64,000 nt of DNA from assembly GCF_030124375.1 (NCBI RefSeq), contig NZ_JASKLS010000003.1:417337-481336 (forward strand), written 5' to 3'. The stretch's first letter is position 1. Each line of letters begins with the position of its first letter. This stretch comes from Sinorhizobium sp. 6-70. Its GTDB lineage: Bacteria > Pseudomonadota > Alphaproteobacteria > Rhizobiales > Rhizobiaceae. Positions 8,104 through 16,519 of this stretch are shown here, in pieces. Made by a program: the position numbers and the translations under genes. Under the pieces are notes generated by a model. That model did not search any database. It saw only the letters and a program-made list of their open reading frames with translations, and was not told the origin of the DNA.

Positions 8104-8541
8104 TCAACCGACAAATATGGCGCGCAAACGCGCGAACAGGCCTGTCTGCTTGCCGGCTATCGCCGAGCGGATGTGACGGGCCGCCGTCGCAGCGCTCACC
8201 GTAGCACCGAAGTGGCAATAGCAGATAACCCTGTGCAGTTGCTCGTCGCTCAGTTCGAAGAACCGCTTTGCTTCGCCATAAGTGTCATTTTCCATTCCGG
8301 CCGCGCGCAGGACGGGGTCCTTGAATGCGACCGAGATCGGCGAGTCGTCGCCGCGCATGGTCGCACGCACTCTGGCCGGCTGATACTCGGTCTCGTGCAG
8401 CGTCGAAAGGTGTCTGTGCGGGATTTGTTCGAGGAGTTCCGCCCAGCGTTCCAGACGCTCTGCGCGCGTTGTAAGCCGGCGCGGGAAGTCCTGTTTGACC
8501 TCTGCGACGATCTGCAGTTGCTCGAGTGCATGGTGCTTCAT
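8104..8541 (-). CDS. Conserved hypothetical protein
   Basis: A 145-residue cytoplasmic-looking protein without signal peptide or membrane segment. I do not recognise the family. It is rich in Arg, Glu and Ala, with likely helices (HALEQLQIVAEVKQDF, RAERLERWAELLEQ) and a histidine/cysteine patch, DEQLHRVICYCHFGATV. The start at 8541 is chosen because GGAGG lies five bases upstream; an ATG at 8553 overlaps that site. It is downstream of bdcA on the same strand, with about 250 bp between, so co-transcription is possible but not shown. Confidence 0.6.
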   Translation of the reverse strand: MKHHALEQLQIVAEVKQDFPRRLTTRAERLERWAELLEQIPHRHLSTLHETEYQPARVRATMRGDDSPISVAFKDPVLRAAGMENDTYGEAKRFFELSDEQLHRVICYCHFGATVSAATAARHIRSAIAGKQTGLFARLRAIFVG

Positions 8542-8791
8542 TTTGGCCTCCATTCAGACGATAGTTGCTCCGCCCCAGTTCCGAATTCAGCCCGCTATAA
8601 AAGTGACTCTTGCGCGTGCCGAAGTCCAATCACGATCTGTCGTGGAGGCCCGCTTTCACCAAAATGTGCAGCTTTCGCAACGGCGTGGCCTTCTTGCGGC
8701 TCTCGTTTTGCGCTTGTCCGGGGATATTTCCGACAGGCCGCAACCCCGTGCCCGGCCGCAACCGCTGCACGGGGTCGGATCTGGCGGCGTC

Positions 8792-9505
8792 CTAGGCGCC
8801 AAAGCCGCCGTCGATGGTATGAAGCGCTCCCGTCGTAAAGCCGGCTTCGGGGCCGGCGAGATAGGCCGCAAGACCGGCGACTTCCTCCGGGCGGCCATGG
8901 CGCTTGATCGCCATGAAGCTGTGCATGAATTCGCTCATCGGACCGTCTTCCGGGTTCATGTCGGTCGATGTCGGGCCGGGCTGGATGACGTTGACCGTTA
9001 TGCCCTTGGCGCCAAAATCACGAGCAAGACCACGGGCCATGCCCTGCACGGCCGACTTGGTCAGCGCATAAGCGGCTCCGCCGGCAAAGGGCATTCGGTC
9101 ACCGTTTACCGAGCCGACGATGATGATGCGCCCGCCTTCGGGCATCTGGCGCGCGGCCTCGACTGCCGCGTGATAGGGCGCGCGCACATTCACGTCGATC
9201 ATCCGGTCGACAGCATTCGCATCCACTTCCAACGGATCGCCGAGCACCAGCGTTCCCGCGTTCACAACGAGCACATCAAGCGCACCTTGGTCGTTCACGA
9301 CCTTGATGACAGCATCCCGGTCCGAGGCATCGGATTGGATCGCAGTCGAGCCCGTTTCCAAGGCCAGCGCTTTTGCCGTCTCGGTTGCCCCGGCATAGGT
9401 GAAGGCAACGGTCGCGCCTTCATTGGCGAAGCGCCGGACAATTGCCGCACCGATCCCACGGCTGCCGCCGATGACGAAGACCTTCTTTCCGCTGAAATTT
9501 GCCAT
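8792..9505 (-). CDS. bdcA: BdcA-like short-chain dehydrogenase (cyclic-di-GMP-binding biofilm dispersal type)
   Basis: A 237-residue SDR. It shows the NAD(P) motif GGSRGIGAA (about 13-21), the NAG motif VVNAGT, the catalytic Ser in VGSVNGDR and YALTK (YxxxK). Long stretches match remembered E. coli BdcA (MPEGGRIIIVGSVNGDRMP, FMAIKRHGRPEEVAG, TGALHTIDGGFGA). In E. coli this protein is reported to bind cyclic di-GMP and promote dispersal; whether this copy does so is inferred. The start at 9505 has AAGGAG upstream. It is divergent from a TetR gene, with two shared operators between, as in the bdcA-bdcR pair. Confidence 0.85.
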   Translation of the reverse strand: MANFSGKKVFVIGGSRGIGAAIVRRFANEGATVAFTYAGATETAKALALETGSTAIQSDASDRDAVIKVVNDQGALDVLVVNAGTLVLGDPLEVDANAVDRMIDVNVRAPYHAAVEAARQMPEGGRIIIVGSVNGDRMPFAGGAAYALTKSAVQGMARGLARDFGAKGITVNVIQPGPTSTDMNPEDGPMSEFMHSFMAIKRHGRPEEVAGLAAYLAGPEAGFTTGALHTIDGGFGA

Positions 9506-9526
9506 TGCTCTCTCCTTGAGAAAAAA

Positions 9527-9542
9527 TGTAGTAATCGCTACA
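9527..9542. promoter_or_regulatory. Candidate BdcR operator, site 1
   Basis: The 16-mer TGTAGTAATCGCTACA is an inverted repeat (TGTAG-N6-CTACA) about 22 bp upstream of the bdcA start. It agrees at 13 of 16 positions with the second site at 9576-9591, which supports a shared TetR-type regulator. Confidence 0.7.
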
Positions 9543-9575
9543 TAATATAAGCAAGAGGCGAGCGCAAGGATTTTT

Positions 9576-9591
9576 GTAGTGAGCGATACAA
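9576..9591. promoter_or_regulatory. Candidate BdcR operator, site 2, overlapping the regulator's own start
   Basis: TGTAGTGAGCGATACA lies inside a longer inverted repeat, TTTTTGTA (9571-9578) and TACAAAAA (9587-9594). It overlaps the GTG start codon of the TetR gene at 9579, so bound protein could block its own expression. Confidence 0.65.
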
Positions 9592-10172
9592 AAAATGCGA
9601 AACCGCGCGGTCGGCCCCGCGCCTTTGACGCCGACGAAGCCGTCGGCAAGGCGCAGGCGCTGTTCCATCAACGGGGGTACGACGCCGTCAGCCTCGCGGA
9701 CTTGACGGGGGCGCTCGGAATCAATCCGCCGAGCTTCTATGCCGCGTTCGGCAGCAAGGCGGATCTCTATGGGCGTGCGCTGGAGCGCTACGCGAAGACG
9801 GAGGGCCTGGACTTCGAGCGCCTGCTCACGCCGGAAAAGGCGTTTGACGAAGCGCTGGCGGCGCTGTTCGAGGCCGCAGCGGTGGCCTATACGGCAGATC
9901 CTGGCGCCACCGGCTGTCTGGTGATCGAAGGCGCGCGCGGCGGAACGGATGCCATCGCCTGCGATAAGGCAAAGACGCTCTGGCGTCAGAGCCGTCAGCG
10001 GGTGCGCGATGCGATCGCCCGCCGCGAGACCGGCCACGCGGACGAGATCGCTGATTATGTGCTGGCGGTGCTGGCCGGCATCTCGGCAAGTGCGCGTGAC
10101 GGTCTCGACGTTGACCGCCTGCGCGCGATCGGGCGCAGGGCGTCGCTGGCCTTTAGGCACGACGGGACATAG
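9579..10172 (+). CDS. bdcR: TetR-family regulator of bdcA
   Basis: A 197-residue TetR/AcrR repressor. The N-terminal helix-turn-helix (about 15-60) reads AFDADEAVGKAQALFHQRGYDAVSLADL then INPPSFYAAFGSKADLYGRAL. The C-terminal part is ligand-binding, with TGCLVIEGARG typical of the YjdC/BdcR-like group. The start is GTG with AAGGA about 9 bases upstream; it overlaps an operator palindrome. Divergent orientation and twin operators support control of bdcA and autoregulation. Confidence 0.85.
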   Translation: MSDTKNAKPRGRPRAFDADEAVGKAQALFHQRGYDAVSLADLTGALGINPPSFYAAFGSKADLYGRALERYAKTEGLDFERLLTPEKAFDEALAALFEAAAVAYTADPGATGCLVIEGARGGTDAIACDKAKTLWRQSRQRVRDAIARRETGHADEIADYVLAVLAGISASARDGLDVDRLRAIGRRASLAFRHDGT

Positions 10173-10303
10173 GCACTTCGCCGTCAGTCGTGCTCGACCT
10201 GCATCGCGGTGATCAAGCGCTCGCCGAGCTCGCGGGCAACGAGGTTGAGAAGGCCTGCTACTTTGTTGACAGACCGGCGCCGCTGTCCGATACAGTGCCG
10301 ACA

Positions 10304-10395
10304 TTCCGAGGGGAGCACCGGACGGTGCTGAGACGGCGGTGAGCCGGACCCTTGAACCTGATCCGGGTCATGCCGGCGTAGGAACGGGAACGGCA
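10304..10395 (+). promoter_or_regulatory. TPP (thi-box) riboswitch
   Basis: The sequence has the conserved thiamine-pyrophosphate aptamer parts in order: GGGGAGC near 10311, CTGAGA at 10328-10333, then CCCTTGAACCTGAT and the closing GTAGGAACGGGA near 10378-10390. It lies about 120 bases upstream of thiD on the same strand. In alphaproteobacteria such elements usually repress translation or promote early termination when thiamine is plentiful. I see no strong terminator after it, so translational control is more likely. Confidence 0.92.
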
Positions 10396-10467
10396 CCCTT
10401 GAAGGCGCTCTCGCCACTTCTTCGCGATTTCCTGGATCTCGGTGATGTTCCAATCTGGAGACCGACA

Positions 10468-10518
10468 ATGATGCGCTATCTTTCGTTTCTGCCTGTTGTC
10501 GAGGTGCAAGTCCGATGA
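10468..10518 (+). CDS. Possible 16-residue leader peptide overlapping thiD
   Basis: A short frame, MMRYLSFLPVVEVQVR, begins after a TGGAG ribosome site eight bases upstream. It ends at a TGA that overlaps the thiD ATG in the form ATGA. It lies between the TPP aptamer and thiD. It could couple riboswitch control of ribosome entry to thiD translation. It may also be chance, as it is very short and thiD has its own GAGGTG site. Confidence 0.35.
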   Translation: MMRYLSFLPVVEVQVR

Positions 10519-11309
10519 CGGCGATCGCGCTGACCATAGCCGGTTCTGATTCCGGCGGCGGGGCAGGCATTCAGGCTGACCTCAAGACTTTCTCCGCGCT
10601 CGGTGTCTATGGCGCTAGCGTCATCACCGCCGTGACGGCTCAAAATACGAAGGGCGTAACCGCCGTCGCCGACCTTTCACCGGAAATCGTCACGGCACAG
10701 ATCAACGCGGTCTTTTCCGATCTCGACGTCGCCGCCGTCAAGATCGGCATGGTCTCGCGCGAGGAGACGATAGCCGCCATCGCCGGCGGGCTGCGCCGCT
10801 TCGGCAAGCAGGCAGTTATCGATCCGGTCATGGTGGCGACCTCCGGCGACCGGCTGCTGCGGCCGGATGCGGTGGCAGCGCTGACAGAGGACCTCTTGCC
10901 GCTGGCGCTGGTGGCTACTCCGAACCTGCCGGAAGCCGCATTGCTGACAGGCCGTTCGATCGCCGAGGATGAAACGGAGATGGCGCGGCAGGCCGAAGTC
11001 ATTCTCAAGACCGGTGCCCGTTCGGTGCTGCTCAAGGGCGGCCATCGGAAGGGCAGCGAGGCAACCGACCTCTTCTTTGACGGCACGACGCTTATCCGCC
11101 TCCCCGCGGCCAGGATCGAGACGAGCAACGATCACGGCACGGGCTGTACGCTTTCGGCGGCCGTCGCTGCCGGCCTCGCGCTCGGACGGCCGTTGATTGA
11201 CGCGGTGCGCGAGGCGAAGGCCTACCTGCATGCTGCGCTTTCCGCAGCGAATGCCCTGTCTGTGGGCGAAGGACGTGGGCCTGTGCACCACTTCCACCGC
11301 TGGTGGTGA
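10515..11309 (+). CDS. thiD: Hydroxymethylpyrimidine / phosphomethylpyrimidine kinase
   Basis: A 264-residue ribokinase-fold enzyme that phosphorylates HMP to HMP-P and HMP-PP for thiamine synthesis. Signatures include ALTIAGSDSGGGAGIQADLKTF (residues 4-25), QAVIDPVMVATSGDRLL, ATPNLPEAALLTG and the anion-hole motif NDHGTGCTLSAAVAAGLA. The length is normal. It is preceded by a TPP riboswitch, so thiamine levels should control it. The ATG has GAGGTG eight bases upstream. It stands alone, without other thi genes next to it. Confidence 0.95.
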   Translation: MTAIALTIAGSDSGGGAGIQADLKTFSALGVYGASVITAVTAQNTKGVTAVADLSPEIVTAQINAVFSDLDVAAVKIGMVSREETIAAIAGGLRRFGKQAVIDPVMVATSGDRLLRPDAVAALTEDLLPLALVATPNLPEAALLTGRSIAEDETEMARQAEVILKTGARSVLLKGGHRKGSEATDLFFDGTTLIRLPAARIETSNDHGTGCTLSAAVAAGLALGRPLIDAVREAKAYLHAALSAANALSVGEGRGPVHHFHRWW

Positions 11310-11430
11310 TGTGGGAATGGCGGGGCGTCATCGACACCGCATCCCAACGCACTGTGTCTCACTGTCGGCTGCGAGCCGCCGCCTCGGTGTCGCCACTGTT
11401 GCGACGCAACATGCTTTCGTCCATGCTTCT

Positions 11431-11535
11431 TGGACTGCTGCATGTTTCTTCAAATCGTAGCCGATTTAAGGAAACATGCAGCAGTCCAAAGTGCTACAGC
11501 GGCCTTCGCGCATCTTAGGGACGCGCGGCGCTGTA
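11431..11535. repeat. Family B palindromic repeat (RIME-like), copy 1
   Basis: The 5' half is a long hairpin: 11431-11457 and 11462-11488 are complementary at 25 of 27 positions around TAGC. The 3' half, GTGCTACAGCGGCC...GGCGCTGTA, forms a second palindrome with GCGC-rich arms. Other copies lie at 14476-14580, 36644-36747 and 57951-58055. Two palindromes in about 105 bp match the description of Sinorhizobium RIME1. Confidence 0.85.
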
Positions 11536-11560
11536 TTCGGTTCCACGAAGGCAGCGATAT

Positions 11561-11773
11561 ATGCAGTTCCTTGCTCGTCGTTTGGAAGCTTTCAACCGAG
11601 ACGAATTGCCGGATTGGCGTCGGTCGCCGACGGTGCTGGGTCGCGCGCTGCGACTCGTTCCGAGCCTCTTGGAATTTTTCCTGTTCTATGTCCTGGCGTT
11701 CGCCATCCTCGCGGGCGTAGTGGCACTGATGGCGCTGGCCTGGATCTTCAGGGTCGATCGAAAGTCGTCGTAG
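11561..11773 (+). CDS. Small membrane protein of unknown function
   Basis: A 70-residue protein: a basic, polar N-terminus (MQFLARRLEAFNRDELPDW) followed by one long hydrophobic stretch (about residues 33-62) and a short basic tail. This is one transmembrane segment with the N-terminus probably inside. I do not recognise a family. It is flanked by repeats on both sides. The start has only a weak purine-rich site upstream, so it could be spurious, but the amphipathic-then-hydrophobic pattern is protein-like. Confidence 0.45.
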   Translation: MQFLARRLEAFNRDELPDWRRSPTVLGRALRLVPSLLEFFLFYVLAFAILAGVVALMALAWIFRVDRKSS

Positions 11774-11885
11774 GGACGTTTCGGCCAGGCGAGAAATTTC
11801 AGAGAGTTAGATCATTTTATTGATCCAACAAAATAACGAAATGATGGGCCTTGCGGCGTACGTGGCTACTACCGCACGTTTCCTT

Positions 11886-11989
11886 AGAGCAATTCCAGGA
11901 GAAGTGTGTAACGGTTTTCCGTCCGGAATTGCGTAGTTTCAAAGAGTTAGATCATTTCGCTGTTTCAATGAAACAATGAAATGATCTAA
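11886..11989. repeat. Family A palindromic repeat, copy 2
   Basis: The element runs from TTAGAGCAATTCCAGG to ATGATCTAA, in the opposite orientation to copy 1. It includes GGTTTTCCGTCCGGAATTGC and the palindrome GTTTCAATGAAAC. A degenerate fragment with AGTTAGATCATTTTATTGATC lies just before it at about 11805-11845, so this spot may have taken more than one insertion. Confidence 0.85.
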
Positions 11990-11995
11990 GGAGCC

Positions 11996-12052
11996 GGCTT
12001 TAAGGATAAAACATGCAGCGTCGCGCGTCTGGTAAGACGCGCGACGCTGCAT
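11996..12052. terminator. Partial family B repeat with an 18-bp perfect hairpin downstream of exoP
   Basis: GGCTTTAAGGATAAAACATGCAG matches the 3' side of the first family B palindrome. Arms 12013-12030 and 12035-12052 are exactly complementary over 18 bp around the loop GGTA. The hairpin lies 24 bp past the exoP stop on the minus strand. On that strand it is followed by TTTTATCCTTAAA, so it probably ends the exo transcript. Confidence 0.6.
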
Positions 12053-12075
12053 GGCAGATGCGGACGCCCATCAGC

Positions 12076-14442
12076 TCACGCTGCGGGCCGGTCCCCGCTG
12101 ATCGAATGCTCGACATAGTATTTGCCGTAACGGTGTCGATATTTCTCGACACCACCGAAGTCGCTGTACTTCGAAAGCTCATCCATGTCGGTCTTGTTGA
12201 GGATGACCCCGAGTACCTTGGAATTGATTTGCGGCTCGGAATGCAGCACGTCGCGCACCAGTCGGGACGGTGTCTTTCCCCATTCGACGACGAAGATGAA
12301 ACCATCTGCAAGCGGGGCAAAGGCTTTCGCATCTACCACGGGCGCCAGCGGAGCGAGGTCGACGACCACGTAGTCGAACGAACTGCGCGCATTCTCGATC
12401 AGGTTTGCCATGGCAGCCGAGGCGAGCAGTTCGTGGCTCTGATGGGGTTGATGGTTGGACGCCCCGCCGCCGACAGGGAAGATCGCAAGTTTGGTGCGCT
12501 GGTCGACCTTGATGCCGGCGGGCCAAGTGGCTTCACCCATCAGCGTCTCGACGAGCCCCGTGCGAGGGGCGGGCGTGATCATCTGGGTGAGGCCGGGCTT
12601 GCGGATATCGCCATCGATCAAGAGCGTCCGCTTTCCGCTGGCGGCCAACTGCGCCGCGAAGTTTGCGGCGATGACGGATTTTCCTTCGTCCGGAACCGCT
12701 GACACGATCCCGATCACGCGGCTGTCGTTGCCGTGCAACATGTGGTCGCAGGCAAGCTTGGCATTCCGGAAGGTCTCGGCAAAGGAGGATTGTGGCGCTT
12801 CGAGGACCATGCGCGACAGGCGTTGGAAGGCCACCGTCTCCTCGCCGAGTACTTCCGGTTGCCTGTCGGAGGCAAAGCGCGTGCGTACGAGTTCCGCACT
12901 CTTCCTTATCCGTGAACCGATCAGCGGCACATAACCGAGTGACTTGTGACCGAGGATTGTGCGCACATCGTCTTCAAGCCGGAAGGTTCTCTCGCGGAAC
13001 TCCTGGAACGCGGCGAAGGCGCCGCCGGCCATCAATCCGAGCACGGCTGAAAGTGCAAGCGTCAGGGTCTTCTTCGGGCTCGACGGGGCGGTGGGAACGC
13101 CGGCTTCGGAGATGACCCGAGCCTTGGCAATCGGGAAGGAGCGTTGCTGCGCGGCCTGCTCGTAGCGGCCGAGATAGGACTCATAAAGCGTTTTCAGCGC
13201 CGCCGCCTTCTGCTCTAGGTCCCTCAACTGAACGAGCGACTTGTTGGCATTCGTGTTTTTCCCCACCACTCCTTCGATGCTTTCACGCAGCGACTGCTCG
13301 CGCGAGCGGGCGACCTCATATTCATTCTTGTAGCTTGCCGTCAGTTGCTGCAGTTCCTGGTAGATCTGCCGTCCCATGTCGGCCTGCTCGGCCCTCAGTG
13401 ATACAGCCTGAGGGTGGTCCTCGCCAAAGCTTCGGGCGACCTCCTGCTCGCGCTTCACGACAGCGAGATAGCGCGCCCTGAGGTCGCGGATAACCATGTT
13501 GTCTCCCTCTTTGGGAGAAATAGTCGCGTTGTTGACGGCGGTCTCCGGCCCCTGGTCGACAATCGACTTGAACTGGTTGTAGCGCGCCGAGGCGCTTGCC
13601 GTGTCGGCCTGTGCGACGATGAGCTGGCTGTTGAGATCCGACAATTGCTGTTCGGACATCAACTCGCCGCGTGCGGCAGTCAGACCGTTTTCGCTTCTGA
13701 ACTGCTCAACCTCGAGTGCTGCTGCCAGAGAGCGCTGCCGCAAATCCGTTAGGCGTTCCTGCAGCCAGACGGAAGCACGTTCCGTCGCTTCGAAATTGGC
13801 GTTCAACTGATCGGTGAGGTAGGCCTCCGCATAGCCACGCACGACGGTTGCGGCAAGCTGGCGGTCGTTCGACTTATAGGAAAGGGCCACCACGGAGCTT
13901 CGCGATACGCGCTCGACCGTCAGGGCCTGCTGGATCGACGCTGCGGCCGCCAGTCGCCGATTCTTGCGTATTGCCTCCTCCGAAACGGCAGGAGCGGACG
14001 AAAACAGGCCGGTCGCTGTTCTCACCCAATCCTTGACGTAGGCCACTGGCGAAAGCGGCGGGTTCATGATCGTTTCGTTCTCGGAAAGATTGAGCTTATC
14101 GACGACCCGCAATGCAAGCTCGCCGGACTTCAGGATCTCCACGGCACTCGCGATCTGCGTGTCCAGCATCTGGCTGTTTACCGGTGTCGGCTCTTCCTCT
14201 GCAAATTTGGACAGATTTTCGTCGAGCAGAATTTGCGTCATGGACGTGTATGTCGGTGTCGCAAACAGCAGGTAGGCAACACCCAGCATGATGAAGAGGA
14301 CGACAAAGGCCGCAACCAGCCTGGCCCTGCGGGCGGCAATCGCCAGAAGCCGATCAAGATCGATAAAGCCGTCGGATTCTTCTTCGCGGGGCACGATGCT
14401 CAAGGGGACACTTCTCTGTTTCATGGGGGCCGCTCTGTTCAT
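12076..14442 (-). CDS. exoP: Succinoglycan chain-length regulator and tyrosine autokinase ExoP
   Basis: A 788-residue inner-membrane polysaccharide co-polymerase. An N-terminal Wzz domain has one transmembrane segment near residues 40-60 (LVAAFVVLFIMLGVAYLLF), a long periplasmic coiled-coil part, and a second segment near 455-475 preceded by the PCP motif PTAPSSPKKTL. The cytoplasmic BY-kinase domain has Walker A' SAVPDEGKSVIAAN (about residue 580), Walker A-like LLIDGDIRKPG, and a C-terminal tyrosine cluster (YSDFGGVEKYRHRYGKYY). It controls polymer length together with ExoQ and ExoF. The start at 14442 follows GGAG by seven bases; an upstream in-frame ATG at 14481 is within repeat-proximal DNA. 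A family B repeat separates it from exoN. Confidence 0.95.
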   Translation of the reverse strand: MNRAAPMKQRSVPLSIVPREEESDGFIDLDRLLAIAARRARLVAAFVVLFIMLGVAYLLFATPTYTSMTQILLDENLSKFAEEEPTPVNSQMLDTQIASAVEILKSGELALRVVDKLNLSENETIMNPPLSPVAYVKDWVRTATGLFSSAPAVSEEAIRKNRRLAAAASIQQALTVERVSRSSVVALSYKSNDRQLAATVVRGYAEAYLTDQLNANFEATERASVWLQERLTDLRQRSLAAALEVEQFRSENGLTAARGELMSEQQLSDLNSQLIVAQADTASASARYNQFKSIVDQGPETAVNNATISPKEGDNMVIRDLRARYLAVVKREQEVARSFGEDHPQAVSLRAEQADMGRQIYQELQQLTASYKNEYEVARSREQSLRESIEGVVGKNTNANKSLVQLRDLEQKAAALKTLYESYLGRYEQAAQQRSFPIAKARVISEAGVPTAPSSPKKTLTLALSAVLGLMAGGAFAAFQEFRERTFRLEDDVRTILGHKSLGYVPLIGSRIRKSAELVRTRFASDRQPEVLGEETVAFQRLSRMVLEAPQSSFAETFRNAKLACDHMLHGNDSRVIGIVSAVPDEGKSVIAANFAAQLAASGKRTLLIDGDIRKPGLTQMITPAPRTGLVETLMGEATWPAGIKVDQRTKLAIFPVGGGASNHQPHQSHELLASAAMANLIENARSSFDYVVVDLAPLAPVVDAKAFAPLADGFIFVVEWGKTPSRLVRDVLHSEPQINSKVLGVILNKTDMDELSKYSDFGGVEKYRHRYGKYYVEHSISGDRPAA

Positions 14443-14475
14443 TTTTTTCTCCGGTCCGTGCGCCGGCGGCTCCTG

Positions 14476-14580
14476 CTGCATGTTTCCTTAAAATCGTAGC
14501 CGATTTAAGGATGAAAACAGGCAGCAACTCAAACCGCTACAGCGACCTTTGTGCGTCTGATGAGACGCACGGCGCTGTAG
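14476..14580. repeat. Family B palindromic repeat, copy 2, between exoN and exoP
   Basis: A full copy: CTGCATGTTTCCTTAAAATCG, TAGC, CGATTTAAGGATGAAAACAG, then CTACAGCGACC...GTGCGTCT-GATG-AGACGCAC...CGCTGTAG. It occupies most of the exoN-exoP gap and ends 34 bp before the exoP start, so it is transcribed in the exoP leader if the genes share a transcript. Confidence 0.88.
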
Positions 14581-14601
14581 GAGCCGCCGGGAAACATTTG
14601 C

Positions 14602-15507
14602 TTATGCCGCTCGGATGCGGCTTTCGTGAGACAGGACGATCTCGCGAACGGATTCGAAGACCATGTCGCCGATATCCGCCCGGTTAAGCGCGAAGGCGAC
14701 GTTTGCCTCGATGAAGCCTTGCTTCGAACCGCAGTCGAAGGTCCTGCCCTCGTAGGGATGGGCGTGGAAGGGCTGATTTCCCGAAAGCTTCAGCATCCCG
14801 TCCGTCAACTGGATTTCGTTGCCCGCGCCGCGTTGCTGGTGCGCGAGGATGGAAAAGATCTCCGGCTGGAGGATGTAGCGCCCGTTGAGATAGTAGTTCG
14901 ACGGAGCCTCGCCCGCGGCGGGCTTTTCCACCATCTCTGTTACCGCAAAGCCGTGCCGTACCGTTTCGCCCTTGCCGACGATGCCGTATTTGGAGGCGTC
15001 TTCGGGGGCGCATTGCTCGACGGCGACGACGTTGCCTCCGACCTCCTGGTAGAGATCCATCAGACCGGCCATGCAGCCGCGCGCGCCGAATGAAACCATG
15101 TCGGGAAGCAGCAGCGCGAAGGGCTCGTCGCCGATAAGATCGCGCGCGCACCACACCGCGTGGCCAAGGCCGAGCGGGGCCTGCTGGCGCGTAAAGCTGA
15201 CGGAACCGGCTGTCGGCAGCATGCTTTCGAGTTCGGAAATCTGCGCGCTCTTGCCCGAACGTGACAGCGACGAGATGAGTTCCGGCGTATCGTCGAAGTG
15301 GTCTTCGATCGCCTGCTTGTTGCGGCTGGTGACGAAAACGATGTGCTCGATGCCGGCCTGACGGGCCTCGTCCACAGCGTATTGAACCACGGGCCGATCG
15401 ACGATCGTCAACATTTCCTTCGGCACGGCCTTCGTTGCGGGAAGGAAACGCGTTCCATTTCCGGCAACGGGAATTACGGCTTTCCTGACGGTCCTGATAC
15501 GGTCCAT
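14602..15507 (-). CDS. exoN: UTP-glucose-1-phosphate uridylyltransferase ExoN
   Basis: A 301-residue cytoplasmic nucleotidyltransferase making UDP-glucose from UTP and glucose-1-phosphate. The N-terminal GalU signature is [24 protein letters not shown] (about residues 10-33), followed by [13 protein letters not shown], the acidic-site [10 protein letters not shown] and [21 protein letters not shown]. The ATG at 15507 has AAGGA about seven bases upstream. It begins two bases after the exoO stop, so the pair is tightly coupled. It supplies glucose donor for the Exo glucosyltransferases. Confidence 0.95.
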   Translation of the reverse strand: MDRIRTVRKAVIPVAGNGTRFLPATKAVPKEMLTIVDRPVVQYAVDEARQAGIEHIVFVTSRNKQAIEDHFDDTPELISSLSRSGKSAQISELESMLPTAGSVSFTRQQAPLGLGHAVWCARDLIGDEPFALLLPDMVSFGARGCMAGLMDLYQEVGGNVVAVEQCAPEDASKYGIVGKGETVRHGFAVTEMVEKPAAGEAPSNYYLNGRYILQPEIFSILAHQQRGAGNEIQLTDGMLKLSGNQPFHAHPYEGRTFDCGSKQGFIEANVAFALNRADIGDMVFESVREIVLSHESRIRAA

Positions 15508-15508
15508 T

Positions 15509-16519
15509 CTATCGTCCTTTGCTTGTAAAAGGGCTGTCGCCCGGCGGGGATTGTTCGGTCGCCACCGTGATGGGGGCGGTGCTTGAGCGCGCCGCAAGGC
15601 GGCGCAGTCGTACGGCGATCGGCATGTGCAAATGCCGAAGCGCAAGGGGGTCGGCGAGCGCGGTCTTCAGCGCGCCGGCCAACGATCTGGTTTTCAACTG
15701 ATCGACGAGGACGAGGAACGAGCGCGCCTGATGGAAGCCGCGGGTACGCTTGCGCTGCATTCTCTCGGACAGGATATCAAGTGGAAAGCGGCGCAGGAAT
15801 GCCTCGTCCGCGGACATCATGGCGTCGATATGGTCGAGCTTGAGCACGCGAGAGATGGACCCCTCGCGGATATGGTAGACATAGCCGGCCGAAGGCTCGA
15901 TGGCGCAGCGGGCGCCGGAGGCAAGGGCGGAGGCAAGCAGAATGTAGTCCTCGCCGATCCGGAGCGCTTCGTCGAAACGAAGGTCGTGCCTTTCGAGGAA
16001 ACGCCGCTCGAACACGGGCTTCATGTAGCCGAAGTTGTGCCGCGAGCGGAAGATCACGTTCGACTCGATGAAGGCGGGAAGCGTCAGAAGCGGCTGGCGA
16101 GCGAGTTCGGCCTCCGGGAACATTCTGATGCTCTGCCCGTCGAGCGAGACGACGTCGAGGTTGTCGACGACGACCTGCGCTCCGGTCTTCTCGGCGCGTT
16201 CGATCATGCGCGCCAGCCGCTCCGGCCTCACGGTGTCGTCGGAATCGAGAACCGCGATCCAGTTGCCGCGTGCCGCCGCCAAGCCGGCATTGCGGGCCCC
16301 GCCGGGGCCGCGGTTCTGCTCGAGGGCAATCAGGCGCACCCTCGGGTCGGCGATGGTGGAAACGATCTCCACCGTCCCGTCCGACGACTGATCGTCGACG
16401 ATCACCACCTCGACGGTAACGCCTTCCTGACGAAGCGCGCTTTCGACGGCTCGCACGATCGTCTCCGCGGCATTGTAGGCAGCCACGACAAAGGTGACGT
16501 CCGGAACGAACCCGCTCAT
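15509..16519 (-). CDS. exoO: Succinoglycan glucosyltransferase ExoO
   Basis: A 336-residue GT2 (GT-A fold) glycosyltransferase. It shows [20 protein letters not shown], the donor-site [30 protein letters not shown] (DxD) and the acceptor/catalytic EDY motif in [12 protein letters not shown]. In S. meliloti ExoO adds the fifth sugar, a beta-1,6 glucose that starts the side chain. The start overlaps the exoM stop by four bases (ATGA), and exoN follows at once. Order and similarity to exoU make the call firm. Confidence 0.93.
   Translation of the reverse strand: MSGFVPDVTFVVAAYNAAETIVRAVESALRQEGVTVEVVIVDDQSSDGTVEIVSTIADPRVRLIALEQNRGPGGARNAGLAAARGNWIAVLDSDDTVRPERLARMIERAEKTGAQVVVDNLDVVSLDGQSIRMFPEAELARQPLLTLPAFIESNVIFRSRHNFGYMKPVFERRFLERHDLRFDEALRIGEDYILLASALASGARCAIEPSAGYVYHIREGSISRVLKLDHIDAMMSADEAFLRRFPLDILSERMQRKRTRGFHQARSFLVLVDQLKTRSLAGALKTALADPLALRHLHMPIAVRLRRLAARSSTAPITVATEQSPPGDSPFTSKGR

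Noticed and set aside
8495-9550. 351-codon plus-strand frame over bdcA
   Set aside because: Antisense shadow; bdcA has strong family motifs and its own operator.
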